Source: Mixophyes australis
Lineage: Eukaryota > Chordata > Amphibia > Anura > Limnodynastidae
Reading direction: 5' to 3'
Assembly (NCBI GenBank): GCA_036250195.1
Contig: JAVHZZ010000005.1
Span: 178,605,448-178,669,447 of the forward strand
Length of the DNA: 64,000 nt
The translations under genes were made by a program, and so were the position numbers. Below are positions 38,993-48,600 of the stretch, piece after piece (the stretch's first letter is position 1; each line of letters starts with the position of its first letter). The notes under the pieces are model-generated. The model was not told the origin of the DNA and made no database searches. It saw only the letters and a list, made by a program, of their open reading frames with translations.

Positions 38993-38996
<4 letters not shown>
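35991..38996. other. Intron with (AC)n; one unexplained long frame
   Basis: (AC)n at about 36515-36549. A 179-residue plus-strand frame (37137-37676) has no domain I recognise. It overlaps short internal repeats ('tattactgggcatca' twice), so it is more likely repeat-derived than a gene. Otherwise AT-rich intron. Confidence 0.4.

Positions 38997-39026
<30 letters not shown>
38997..39026. repeat. (TA)n microsatellite
   Basis: About 14 TA units directly before a LINE 3' fragment. Confidence 0.9.
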
Positions 39027-39033
<7 letters not shown>

Positions 39034-39230
39034 CTCACCCTCACCTACAAAGCCCTCAACAACTCTACCCCTTCATACATCTCAAATCTGTCCCCTCTTC
39101 CACGTAGAATGTAAGCTCTCTAATGTGTCTGCCTTGTATGTCTTTGTTTCATGTATGTCCTCTTTCCCCTACTGTACGGTGCTGCAGAGCCCTGTGGTGC
39201 CTTACAAATCTACGATAATTATACTATGCT
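39027..39230 (+). pseudogene. LINE (L2/CR1-like) 3' end
   Basis: It translates as LTLTYKALNNSTPSYISNLS, the very end of a non-LTR reverse transcriptase frame in which 'YKAL...P.YL' is common. It then continues as 3' untranslated sequence with 'gaatgtaagctctct' and 'ctgcagagccctgtggtgcc'. Strongly 5'-truncated. Confidence 0.55.
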
Positions 39231-39330
39231 GATGGCATCTCTTCTGTTTTTACCTTGATGTAATCTGCTAAGATAACTTGTACATGAGACCTGATTACTA
39301 GGATCATATTTGTAATTCCCTCACAGATTT

Positions 39331-39377
39331 CAGTGCTCTCCCCACACTTTATATGCCGGGCGCTCCGGGTATTTTTG

Positions 39378-39408
<31 letters not shown>

Positions 39409-40362
39409 TAGTATGGGAAACCTAGGCAGGAGGTATGAATATGGCAAAACCAGGGAGGGGGCAAGTGTCAATATTGGAAGCCTGGGGGCGGGCGGTAGGT
39501 GTCAATATGGGATCACATGTGGAGTGTCAATATCACATCACAGGGGGTGTCACACTTCAGGGGAGAGGGGGAGGGCACCTGTACAAAAGATAGCGTGTAT
39601 TTCACAGGAGTTCCCTTGCTGGCAAACCTTAAAGACAGTGCTTCTTACTTGAGGGGTCTTTTGTGTATAATAAGCATTTGTGCAGTATCCGGGCACAGTT
39701 TAAACTGCATTTAAAAATCTATGGTAAATACATAGACACCGTTAGAAGCAAGATTTCCAGATATGCCGATCATATCCCATTTTTCAAGAGTTTTCAATAC
39801 AGACAGCCATGACCAATATGAGGCTTGTGAGATTCTTTCTGAGCATTATTCTAAAAATGGATGTTCTGCAATCATAAACTATGAAAATAGTAAAGTAAAA
39901 TGGGCAGTTGCATTAAAATTGTTTGAGCTAAAGTCCTACAAAAATCTAGATTCAAAACAAATAATGCAGAAATTTTCAACAACTGAGCTCATAGAATCTT
40001 TTCCAAATTCAGCAAAACGAGCTGGTATTGGACTGACCATACCTGTAAGCACAGCTGAATGTGAAAGAGGATTTTCTACTTTAAAAAAAAATAATAACTG
40101 TTTAAGGAATCGCATGAAGCAGAGCACACTATCTAATCTGATACTGATTTCACTAGAGGGACCAGATCCTACAGACTTTGATTATGAAAAAGCTGCAGAC
40201 AACTGGGCCTCTAAGAAGAGGAGAACAATACATAAAATGTTAATATAGAGGTTAAATGAATCAGGATTTGAACATTTAATTTGTGCAAAGACCCCCCCCC
40301 CCCCCCCACTTGGCTACTTTTTGATGCCACCCAGCTGGTAGAATTTTCTGGGGAGAACACTG
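39331..40362 (+). mobile_element. Internally deleted hAT element (1,032 bp)
   Basis: Terminal inverted repeats CAGTGCTCTCCCCACA and TGGGGAGAACACTG. Between them lie a (GT)n tract (about 39380-39408), non-coding sequence and a C-terminal transposase frame (39763-40248), followed by a C-run at about 40291-40307. Flanking 8-mers do not match, so the target duplication has decayed or one end is misplaced. Confidence 0.75.
39763..40248 (+). CDS. hAT transposase C-terminal (dimerisation) fragment, 161 aa
   Basis: An open frame from ATG to TAG. Residues around 95-135 read IPVSTAECERGFSTLK then LRNRMKQSTLSNL, the hAT C-terminal dimerisation domain, followed by LISLEGP and a DNWASKKRR basic end. The catalytic DDE part and BED finger of a full transposase (usually 600 or more residues) are absent. 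The domain is uninterrupted although the element is cut down. It may be a chance survival or an expressed scrap; hAT dimerisation domains do occur in domesticated host proteins. I see no promoter evidence. Confidence 0.7.
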   Translation: MPIISHFSRVFNTDSHDQYEACEILSEHYSKNGCSAIINYENSKVKWAVALKLFELKSYKNLDSKQIMQKFSTTELIESFPNSAKRAGIGLTIPVSTAECERGFSTLKKNNNCLRNRMKQSTLSNLILISLEGPDPTDFDYEKAADNWASKKRRTIHKMLI

Positions 40363-40831
40363 GACTTGCATAACGATTTGGCGTTTACACAGTAAGAACA
40401 TTTTTCCTACACATACTACAGAAAAGTGGACAAGATGCTCATCAAGAATGACCAGCCACACAAAAAAGCATTCAATGTCCTAATAAACTATACATTAAAA
40501 ACGAATGAAAAAAACATATTCCCAGGAAGCAGAGGTAATATGTAGAGAGAGTGTGGGAACTCAATTCACTGTATCCGTGGACATAAATTGAGTTACATTC
40601 TTTTGTATAACAGCCAACACTCAATTATATTGTTTGGCTAGATGGTTAATAATTCCTGCCACATAAGCCAAGAATAAGTTAACATTAAAGAATGTCTAAA
40701 CAACATACAAGCAGTCTCAAAATAAACCTTTGAACAACATGTGCAGGCAAGAATCCTAAATAGCTGACATCTCACTTTACAGTCATTGTTTTAAAACAAA
40801 AAACAAAAAACTTAAAAGTGCTCATTTAGGG

Positions 40832-41033
40832 GGGAGGGGGATTCATTTCTGCCCCGAGTAACGGTGCTAAATCTATTACCTTTAATACGGTAATTTGATC
40901 CCCGATTTCTCCTCGCTGCTCCCTGAACTGCGAGCAAAAGCCAGCGTTAAAGATTACCGTATTAACGATAATCAGCAATAGGGCACCAACTGCGTTACTT
41001 TTTACAGTAACAAAGCCAATTGAATTCCCCCAA
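40832..41033. mobile_element. Small fold-back MITE (about 200 bp)
   Basis: Both ends are related in inverted orientation: 'ggggggattcatttctg' at the left and 'caattgaattcccc' at the right, with paired 'gagtaacgg' and 'gttacttt' segments and an internal 'attaccgtattaacg' motif. No coding capacity. Confidence 0.45.
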
Positions 41034-44000
41034 ATGTCATAACTGCTCTCTCACTAATAAAATGCCTTGTAGGTGCAAAAATATATTCTCTTTCCAATAA
41101 ACCATTTATTTAATGTATGCATAAAATGTAAAATATGTAAAATGCAACAAATAACAATGAAGACATTTTAGAAGAAAAAGTGAACTAATAATGAAAAAAC
41201 ACCCAATAGCGATATCAAATTGGAAGTGTGGCATACCTCAAACATATGGGGTGTTTTACATGCCACAAGTGCATAAGCAGTATACACTGTGTGTTGCAGA
41301 TAGAATGAATTGCTAGCTTTTTAGTTTGCTTGTGATTAGTGTATAGACATCAAACCCCCTGCTGCAATGTTCAAACACTTCAGGCGCATGCATAGGTTAT
41401 ATATCAGACTGTGTGGCCACAAAATGACCGGGCTTCCTGATAGTGACCCCATCCCACCACACTAACAGGCCCCAATGACACAGGCAATGAGCTATAAGAC
41501 TGAACCTGAACAGCATATGTGAGCTTTTGGGTTGGTCAATTGCATTGTGTAGCTAGCTTCAGGCAACCTGAAGTTGTACTACAATACCTGACATGTCACA
41601 TCCATAATTCAAACAGTGTTGTGCCATAAGATTGAAAAGGAGCCAGTCTAGTGTTTAGATCCAATAATTGCACTTCAATGTGATCTTGTAATGAAATCTT
41701 GTATGCAACTTCACTACTGACCTCCGATTTCAGGCTTTGACTTGTATACAACTTTCAGGTGGATTTATGTCAGAACTGTCAGTTGACATTTAAGACTGTT
41801 CTAACATGCATTACATTCCCTGCTCACTACCATCACAAGTACACACAGTAACCCCTTCACACTAAAGTGGGACTCTCCAGCAAACACCAGAAAGCTCCTT
41901 TAACAATGTAACAAAAACACATGCACTGTCAGTCCTGATTTGACACTTTCTACTACCACTAGTTTGGCGTACTACATAGCAGCGAACAGAAAAGTTACAA
42001 AGAACCGACTGATTTACAAGTAGTACAAGAATTTATGTTCCAGACGGTAAGCACTTTAGTCCTTCACAACTGGTTACTTTCACACAGTGAAAACACTATC
42101 CTAGTTGTATAATTTCCTACTAATTACTATAAAAACATGCAGTGGACAAGCAATTACATTAAATCTTGAATAAAGTGGCTTAATAAATAACCTAGAAAAG
42201 CTATTTTCTTTTATGTCTGCACTGGCTTCCTAAGTCTTACGAGTCCCCTTAGGAATGTAAACATGGTATGGAAGTTTACACTGATACACAGTAATAGCTG
42301 CTGAAGGCATTACACTAGGATATAATTTTGACTATATTTTGTCAAATGTTTTTTATTGTTTAGTGTTACATTCCTTTGTACTGACCTTTTAAACAAAAAT
42401 TGGAAAAAATTTTGATGCTCCTTTATAACTGCACTTTTAGACAGAGGATGTGTGTGGATCTAAAACAGTGTACTTTGCATGTGAATGTGATGGAAAGGCT
42501 CTATCATGTGGAATAAATATATTCATTTACGTGCTACCGTCACACAACACTACCTAGATCAAAGTCTTAAATATTGTCAAAAAAGAGACTGGAGATGCAA
42601 TATGACATGTTTAGAAAAAATAGTGTTGCCTAGATTAAACAAAATAATATACATAATTAATATACCATGTTTATTTAGCAATTAATAAACTGCCTTTAGG
42701 TGTTCTATAACAGATTATACAAGTATGTGCCAACGTAATAGAACAAAACATCATACTTCATATGATTCTAGAAAACATGGCCATTTACTAGTAACCCAAA
42801 GAGAAATAATATGCCTTCAAAAGGAACATACAGTAAAATGGTCTTGGAGTGAGATATGAGAAGAATTTATGTCTTGCTATTCAAAGCCTGTTGAACTAAA
42901 TAAATACCAACCTATATCCCCCACCAATTACCTGGGAGATGCACTGTGGCTCAAGTGATGAGCATGTTAATCAGGTTCTTAAGCATGTTAACCTGCTCTG
43001 ATAGATTGCTGGCCTGACTACTTAGCATGCTAACTGCAGCTATCGCTACCCCCAGGTTCCGTGTCAGCACTCTACACCAGAGAGAAGAACCGGCATGGAG
43101 CAGGTGTCGGTGGGGGTAAGACAGGGCACTGCTCAGTATGCAATAAGCATACTGAATGCACTTTGCATCTGTCTTTTTCCATGATGAACATGTATGTGTA
43201 TGTCAGAGCGGGGGTGGCGGCTTGCTCCAGGCCTTTATGAATAAAAGGTGACTTGTCACAGATGACAGGTACTCCCCTGGCAGATGTCTGTTGTATAGGA
43301 AAAGGTTAGGGAGCACTTGCATGAGTCACTTATAAAGATAACCATTTTTTCAATACATAGTGGAACAAATCACCCAAAAACAAAACAAAACAAAAAAACA
43401 AAAACATATGCCAATCGTGTTGCTTCATACATTAGACACAACATCACTCACAACAATATAACTACTGTGATGGCATTCATAAAGAATAGCCAAACAACCT
43501 ATGTCTGCTTTTTACTTTCTGTGACATGAGTAATTGAATTTATGAACTTATGAGCTTATAGCTTCCTATATATTAGGTTAGAAATAGCAGCTGTTAATTT
43601 GACACATACACTTGGCAGGACAAGTGACTAAAGACTTCAACTGTAAAATATTTATAGATATGTAAAACATTAAAGTAGCTTTCACTTATCAGCAGATGTC
43701 ATGAAGATGCCATAAACACTATATCTACTTATTAACTGTCCAAAGACAATTACCCAGCACTAATACCCTGCAAGCCTCACATATATGTAAATCAAAATCA
43801 TGTTAAGAATGTAAAATAAACCATATAAAGTGTAATGGCATCATATGGCACACGTAATTTCCAAATGTTAAAAATAAAAAATGCTTGTTTTGGATCATTA
43901 GATGAAAATTAAATATATATTTTCAATCAAAATGTAAAATTGAAGTGCCATTGTCTATAGATATACGCAGTAAGAAGTTAGATTTTACATAGATTAAAAA

Positions 44001-44099
44001 TAAAACAAAACCTAAAACATTTGTGACCTTTTTCAATTGACTTATAAATAATGAGATATAAATTATTGTTATTTATTATTATCATCATATATATATATA
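41034..44099. other. Intron, no gene seen
   Basis: AT-rich intron; short (AT)n at about 44089. Nothing coding or classifiable recognised. Confidence 0.5.
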
Positions 44100-44460
44100 T
44101 GTTTTCATGCCTAGTAGATCCCAATCGGTGGTAGTCAGCACATCGATGCCGAGTATCCCTACAAGACTTACCCCGACATCTTGACTGCGAACGCATCCTT
44201 CCCGACGAGTATCGATGACGACTGTTCTGCAAAGCGACTTGAACCAATCCCGATGAAGGAAGAATCCGGCGCCACTTCATGACGTCACTGACAAAGGCGA
44301 CGGTATTATCGCTGCTGTTAAGGGGGTAATGTAAGTATGTGTCCATCTACAATGTACAAGGCTTTGTAAACTACATTGTAGATAGGCACATACTTACATT
44401 ACTAATGGCACCGGCTTCTTACTTCATCGAGATTGGCATCACCAATAACTAATTCAGATG
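44100..44460. mobile_element. Fold-back element with a 30-bp hairpin core
   Basis: 44327-44356 pairs with 44372-44401 (28 of 30 positions) across a 15-nt loop. Outside it, 'ccaatcccgatgaaggaag' (about 44250) pairs with 'cttcatcgagattgg' (about 44420), but about 50 bp of the left arm have no partner. Looks like a damaged fold-back MITE. Confidence 0.6.
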
Positions 44461-44496
44461 GCAACAGGTCATTAAACTATTCCTACCAATTATTCA

Positions 44497-44712
44497 CATA
44501 CTTGCCTACTTTGTCAGGGAGGTCCAAGGAGCAAGACAACGCAATTCCTTCATCGTGGCTCCATCCCCCAAACGCACAATGCAGGGATTCTCATCATTGA
44601 GCAGACCCCAACTTGGCCACTTCACAATTGAAGTGGGAGGGATGCAGGAGGGTGGTAGAACTCCCCGAAATTCAGGAGTCTCCTGGACATTCCGGGAGAG
44701 TAGGCAAGTAAG
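44497..44712 (+). mobile_element. hAT-like MITE, diverged (216 bp)
   Basis: Ends CATACTTGCCTACTTT and GAGTAGGCAAGTAAG fit the family of 15415-15698. No flanking duplication is visible. GC-rich interior. Confidence 0.6.
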
Positions 44713-45110
44713 ACACTGTGAATGCAGCCACTTGGTGGGCTAGAACAATAGTCTACCCATTAATGCACTTGAAACGAACGGCATTACTGAGCAGTAAGTA
44801 ACAATGTACCGGATGACTCAGTGATGTCACCAGTACTTAGTGAACGGACAGGTTGTGGTCTAATGAAAACTGGTTTAGCCCACAAAATGGTGGCCACTAG
44901 TGTGAGTAGGGGATGGGTATATTTAAATTATTCATTTAATCACAACAACCACCCACCTCCCCAAATGAAGGTTTTAAAAGCATGGTTCTTGATAAAGAAA
45001 TTCATTAAAAGTATAAATTATTTTTGATCTGAAAAACCTATATTTTCTAAAATCTATATAGATTTTTTTTTTATTCTAACCAGAATAAATTGTCTTTTAT
45101 TAATGACATA

Positions 45111-45114
45111 CATC
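45111..45114. other. Provirus target duplication, left (CATC)
   Basis: Identical to 54961-54964. A 4-bp duplication is the usual size for gammaretrovirus-type integrases. Confidence 0.85.
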
Positions 45115-45637
45115 TGTCGAAGTCAGTAAATTGGATAAAGTCATTTCAATTAAAGTCTAGCAAACTTGGTTGTCTTTGTCTGAAAAGATGCGTACGGTAC
45201 GCATCGACGTACAAGGGCACGCTACGGCGTGAAAGGGCGTACGCATCCACTACACGTGGCAGCAACAGTAATTGGTCTTTTACCATACATTCACACAAAC
45301 ACACATTCTTATAAAATAGTACACATTATTGGTAGTTGCAACACATAGTCAGTTATGTCGAAATATAGTAGTATTTATATGTTATATCAGAGTTACATGC
45401 ATATTAGTGAAATACACAGAACGGGTTAAAGGAATAACATCATGAGTGGTATCATAATGAACCTTGTTACATATCCTACTGTTTGGTTCACTCTGCGAGG
45501 GAATCGCAGAGTGCATACGCAAGTTATGAATGATAGGGAATTATGAACTACTTAAGACTAAGGAATTCTGGCGGGAAGAGCAGAGCATACCCCCTGCAGA
45601 GATGACCCCCTCCTTTGGATTCCTTAGGATGAACCAG

Positions 45638-45682
45638 CCAATGATTGACGACCCCTTGGACATTCCTGAGACCCGGACCAAT
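45638..45682 (+). promoter_or_regulatory. CCAAT boxes in U3
   Basis: CCAAT at 45638-45642 and 45678-45682, about 50-90 bp upstream of the TATA box, normal spacing for a retroviral promoter. The same pair is in the 3' LTR at 54644 and 54684. Confidence 0.6.
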
Positions 45683-45728
45683 AGATGCAAGCCATACCAT
45701 CTTCATTGTATTACTGTATTTCATTGTG

Positions 45729-45736
45729 TATATAAG
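45729..45736 (+). promoter_or_regulatory. LTR TATA box
   Basis: TATATAAG. Transcription would start about 25-30 bp downstream, defining the start of R. The 3' LTR copy is at 54735-54742. Confidence 0.75.
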
Positions 45737-45878
45737 CAGCAGCTTGTGATCCAGAGTGCAGACTTCTTGTCCCCAGACTTCAGGATTGAATGACTGCACT
45801 GGATCCAGAGCGCCTGCGATAAGTAACGGCTGTATTTACTATTACTTCGCTTGAGCATATTTTTTTCCACTTATTGCG

Positions 45879-45884
45879 AATAAA
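45879..45884 (+). terminator. LTR polyadenylation signal
   Basis: AATAAA about 150 bp after the TATA box and 70 bp before the LTR end, followed by a GT-rich 'ctttgtgcgttgg'. The functional copy for viral mRNA is the 3' LTR one at 54885-54890. Confidence 0.75.
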
Positions 45885-45956
45885 TCTTTGTGCGTTGGAA
45901 ACACAAATCGAGGTTCGACAATCGTTATTGGTTAGCGACAATACGCACATAACAAT

Positions 45957-45970
45957 TGGGGGCTCGTGAG
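45957..45970 (+). other. Primer-binding site, tRNA-Pro-like
   Basis: Two bases (AT) after the LTR, TGGGGGCTCGTGAG. The first 11 nt match the tRNA-Pro binding site used by many gammaretroviruses; the next bases do not. Either the primer is another tRNA with the same 3' end, or the site has diverged. Confidence 0.65.
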
Positions 45971-46948
45971 CTTTGGAGGTTTCGTTGCCGATGATACGCA
46001 AGACCAACGGATTTCGGTTCCTCAACAAAGGGTGGAGACGCGTCATAAACGGGTAAGAACGCATGGTGTTCAAAACCTGAATTTTACTCTGTGTTGTGAA
46101 ACCGAATGTCCGTTTTGCATTATCTAGGGCACGCTAACTAGAACCTAGGGACAAAAGAGAAAACTGTTTCTTTTTTCTGTCATTGTGCGTTTTAACTGTA
46201 TTGCATTATTTAGCGTATGTGTACTTCCTGCTGTGCGTACGCGAACTTCCGGTAAACTTGCCACGTGGTTAAACAATCGTTTTGATAGTTATTATACATG
46301 CATAGTATAATTACTTGTGAAAGCCTCTGAGACATTATTACTATTGTTGGGAACTTTTGATTTTCTGCGCAGAAAAGGTGTATAGTGTGTGATGTTGTAA
46401 CGTAGATACACTGTTTTATTGTTGAGGTGCTCAGTTGCTGTCTGACGAGGCGGATTGCCCAACTGAAGGACGGTATACAGGGCAGGTATACCGAATGCGA
46501 AAACTGGGTTTTCGCAAAGCGCTACCAATAGATCGCAAGGTTTGCTAATAATTAGTATTGGTAGGCAGTGCGATCCGGTCGCACCGTTAGTGCGAATTGG
46601 TGAAGCAGCTAGGAGGAATTATACTGGAAAGGCAGGTTGATTGTATCGACTTTGCGCTCCCAGCGATAATAAACTCAGCAGATTTTGTGGTTTAGCCAGG
46701 GTATCGAGGAGCTGATAGCCCTTGGGGCCCACAGTGATATTTCTGTATTAGGGAAAAGCGAGTGAGCGCGGCTAAAGGAAATACGTTCACCGAGGATTAT
46801 AGATCTCTAGCGGTGAGTATAGCAACAGAGTTGAAATTATTAGGTGGAAAGAACAGAGCATTGCGGTGTGTCTGTATTTCACATTTGGCCGGAAGGAACA
46901 GAGCATTGCGGTGTGTCTGTGTTCCGGGTAGAAGGTATATTGTTCAAC
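45971..46948 (+). promoter_or_regulatory. Viral leader with candidate splice donors
   Basis: Untranslated leader of about 980 bp. Best donor: GG|GTAAGA, with GT at 46053; another is CG|GTGAGT at 46813. A 25-bp direct repeat occupies 46851-46875 and 46896-46920. The packaging signal presumably lies here but I cannot define it. Confidence 0.5.
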
Positions 46949-48568
46949 ATGGGTGCTAAGCATACGCTAGAGATGGTCAGTGTACTGCCTAAGGAAGGCC
47001 CTATTGGTTCAGCGAGGTTTCTCATGTGTAAGAAGTATGGTGCATATGCAACTGTGTATTGTGACACGTGGGTCGGGATGACCAAAGCTTGTGATAGGCC
47101 TTTCCCAACAATAGGGAGTTTTAATGCAGAGGTACTGAATACTGTAAAAGATAAAATATGGTTGATCAAGTCAACGAAAAAGAGAAATAGACATAATGAT
47201 TGTTTAAAATTGTGGCAAATGGAAGGTAACACGTGGCAGAGCAGCGAATGCAAACCGGAAATAGGCGTGGCGAAAAGCGCGCGCAAGGCGGATGTAACCA
47301 TTGAGAAGCGTGGCGAACTCAGCGCAAGCGCGCCCCCGCCACCTTATGTGGCGGGAGGGGTAAGTACAGCCGTTGTTAAAACTGAAAATAGAAAAATTAC
47401 TAAGTTGTACCCTGTTTTAAATCAATTTCAATCAAGTGTATCTGAAAACGAAGATGAACCCACTGTGATTTCGGCCATTGCCCATGCTGTTAATGTACTA
47501 GAGGCTCAGCGCAAGTATGAGAAAATGGCTGAGATAGGTGAGAGTAGCGTGATCACTAGGAGTGAAAGTGTTCTAAATCTAGGGCCTGTAAATCCTGTAG
47601 CGTCCCCTGAAGTTAGTGTACCAGAGGGTGTGTTCCCGGTCCGCACAATATCAGTTCCCAATGGGAAACCGGATAAGGATGGTGTAGTTCCTTTAAGAAA
47701 TGTTACAATGCATTGTCCATGGACTAGATCAGAATTACGTTCCATTATGACTGAATTCCCAGATCCTAGAAAAGAGTTAGCTAAATGTCAGAAATTTGTT
47801 AAAGACTTAGGGAATGCTCATGAACCAACCAGTAAGGATTGGCGGGTAGTGTTGAGGGCGTGTCTTCCTCCCAATACTAACATACAAAAATTTATTGGAG
47901 ATTGTTTGTTGGAGGAAGATGACACCCTGACTGATGAGATTAACCAACGGAATATAGAACAAATTGTCAAACACTTAGCCATCTGTTTTCCAGTAGTAGT
48001 AAATTGGAGTAAGATTTTCACCATTAAACAAACGGATAGTGAAACTGCCTCAGATTACTTTGCTAGAGCTATAACAGCGATTGCACGATTTACTGGGATA
48101 TCCAACATAAGTGAGGACCCACATCACAGAGAGGTAGCTGTAGGGGTACTGATGGATGGCCTTAGGGAAAATTTAAAGACGAGAGTACAAACCACATTAC
48201 CTAATTGGAGAGGCGTCACGGTAGACTTCCTTAGGGAGTCTGCTGTGGAGCATGACAAGAACCTTTTTAGAAAAAGGGAAGAGAAAAGTGATAGGTTAAT
48301 GACGGTAAGTATACAGGCTCTAGAAGGGGTGCATACACGACCACCAGCATACAACCCATATAACAGGAAACCTAAAGTGATCAGGTGTTTCAACTGTAAC
48401 GAGGAAGGACATTACAGGAGAGATTGTAATAAAGAAAGACTCAATACACATAGGGGTGGGTCACATAGATATCCTCCAAGAAAGGATTCACATAGACTAG
48501 AAGACTCACATCTACCCGCGCATATTACGGCAGCAAATGCTGCGCGGGAAATCACTAGTCAGCGCTAG
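46949..48568 (+). CDS. gag: Gag polyprotein (539 aa), retroviral structural protein
   Basis: The frame is open from 46844, but I start at the ATG at 46949 because it gives MGAKHT, with a Gly2 suitable for myristoylation of matrix. In order: matrix (about 1-110); a basic and proline-rich linker with late-domain motif PPPPY at 129-133; a capsid region (about 255-460) opening at CPWTRSELRSIM; and a nucleocapsid with one CCHC zinc knuckle (CFNCNEEGHYRRDC, about 480-493), as in gammaretroviruses. A second PPAY lies before the knuckle. It ends at a TAG (48566-48568) directly followed in frame by pol. Gag assembles virions at the plasma membrane. Uninterrupted. Confidence 0.93.
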   Translation: MGAKHTLEMVSVLPKEGPIGSARFLMCKKYGAYATVYCDTWVGMTKACDRPFPTIGSFNAEVLNTVKDKIWLIKSTKKRNRHNDCLKLWQMEGNTWQSSECKPEIGVAKSARKADVTIEKRGELSASAPPPPYVAGGVSTAVVKTENRKITKLYPVLNQFQSSVSENEDEPTVISAIAHAVNVLEAQRKYEKMAEIGESSVITRSESVLNLGPVNPVASPEVSVPEGVFPVRTISVPNGKPDKDGVVPLRNVTMHCPWTRSELRSIMTEFPDPRKELAKCQKFVKDLGNAHEPTSKDWRVVLRACLPPNTNIQKFIGDCLLEEDDTLTDEINQRNIEQIVKHLAICFPVVVNWSKIFTIKQTDSETASDYFARAITAIARFTGISNISEDPHHREVAVGVLMDGLRENLKTRVQTTLPNWRGVTVDFLRESAVEHDKNLFRKREEKSDRLMTVSIQALEGVHTRPPAYNPYNRKPKVIRCFNCNEEGHYRRDCNKERLNTHRGGSHRYPPRKDSHRLEDSHLPAHITAANAAREITSQR

Positions 48569-48600
48569 GGGTCAGGTCATACCTGTAGTCTACAGCCAGT
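48566..48600 (+). promoter_or_regulatory. Gag-Pol junction: UAG readthrough site
   Basis: The stop TAG is followed by GGGTCAGGT in the same frame as pol. Just downstream, 48573-48577 can pair with 48581-48585 (CAGGT/ACCTG), and alternatively 48583-48588 with 48590-48595 (CTGTAG/CTACAG). Murine leukaemia-type viruses use a UAG plus a downstream pseudoknot; whether a pseudoknot forms here cannot be judged by eye. Confidence 0.65.

Larger units (their letters stand above)
45115..45954 (+). repeat. 5' LTR (840 bp)
   Basis: It begins TGTCGAAG and ends CATAACA (TG...CA). It is 839/840 identical to the 3' LTR by direct reading. It contains a CpG-rich palindrome (45187-45205), a perfect 10-bp hairpin (45489-45498/45504-45513), CCAAT boxes, a TATA box and AATAAA. 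A small frame at 45530-45793 inside it is not conserved with any protein I know. Confidence 0.95.

Noticed and set aside
39323..40370. Target duplication for the hAT element at 39331-40362
   Set aside because: Flanking octamers ACAGATTT and GACTTGCA do not match, so none is claimed.
45530..45793. 87-residue frame inside the LTR
   Set aside because: Present in both LTRs only because they are duplicates; no similarity to known LTR-encoded proteins, and it overlaps the promoter.
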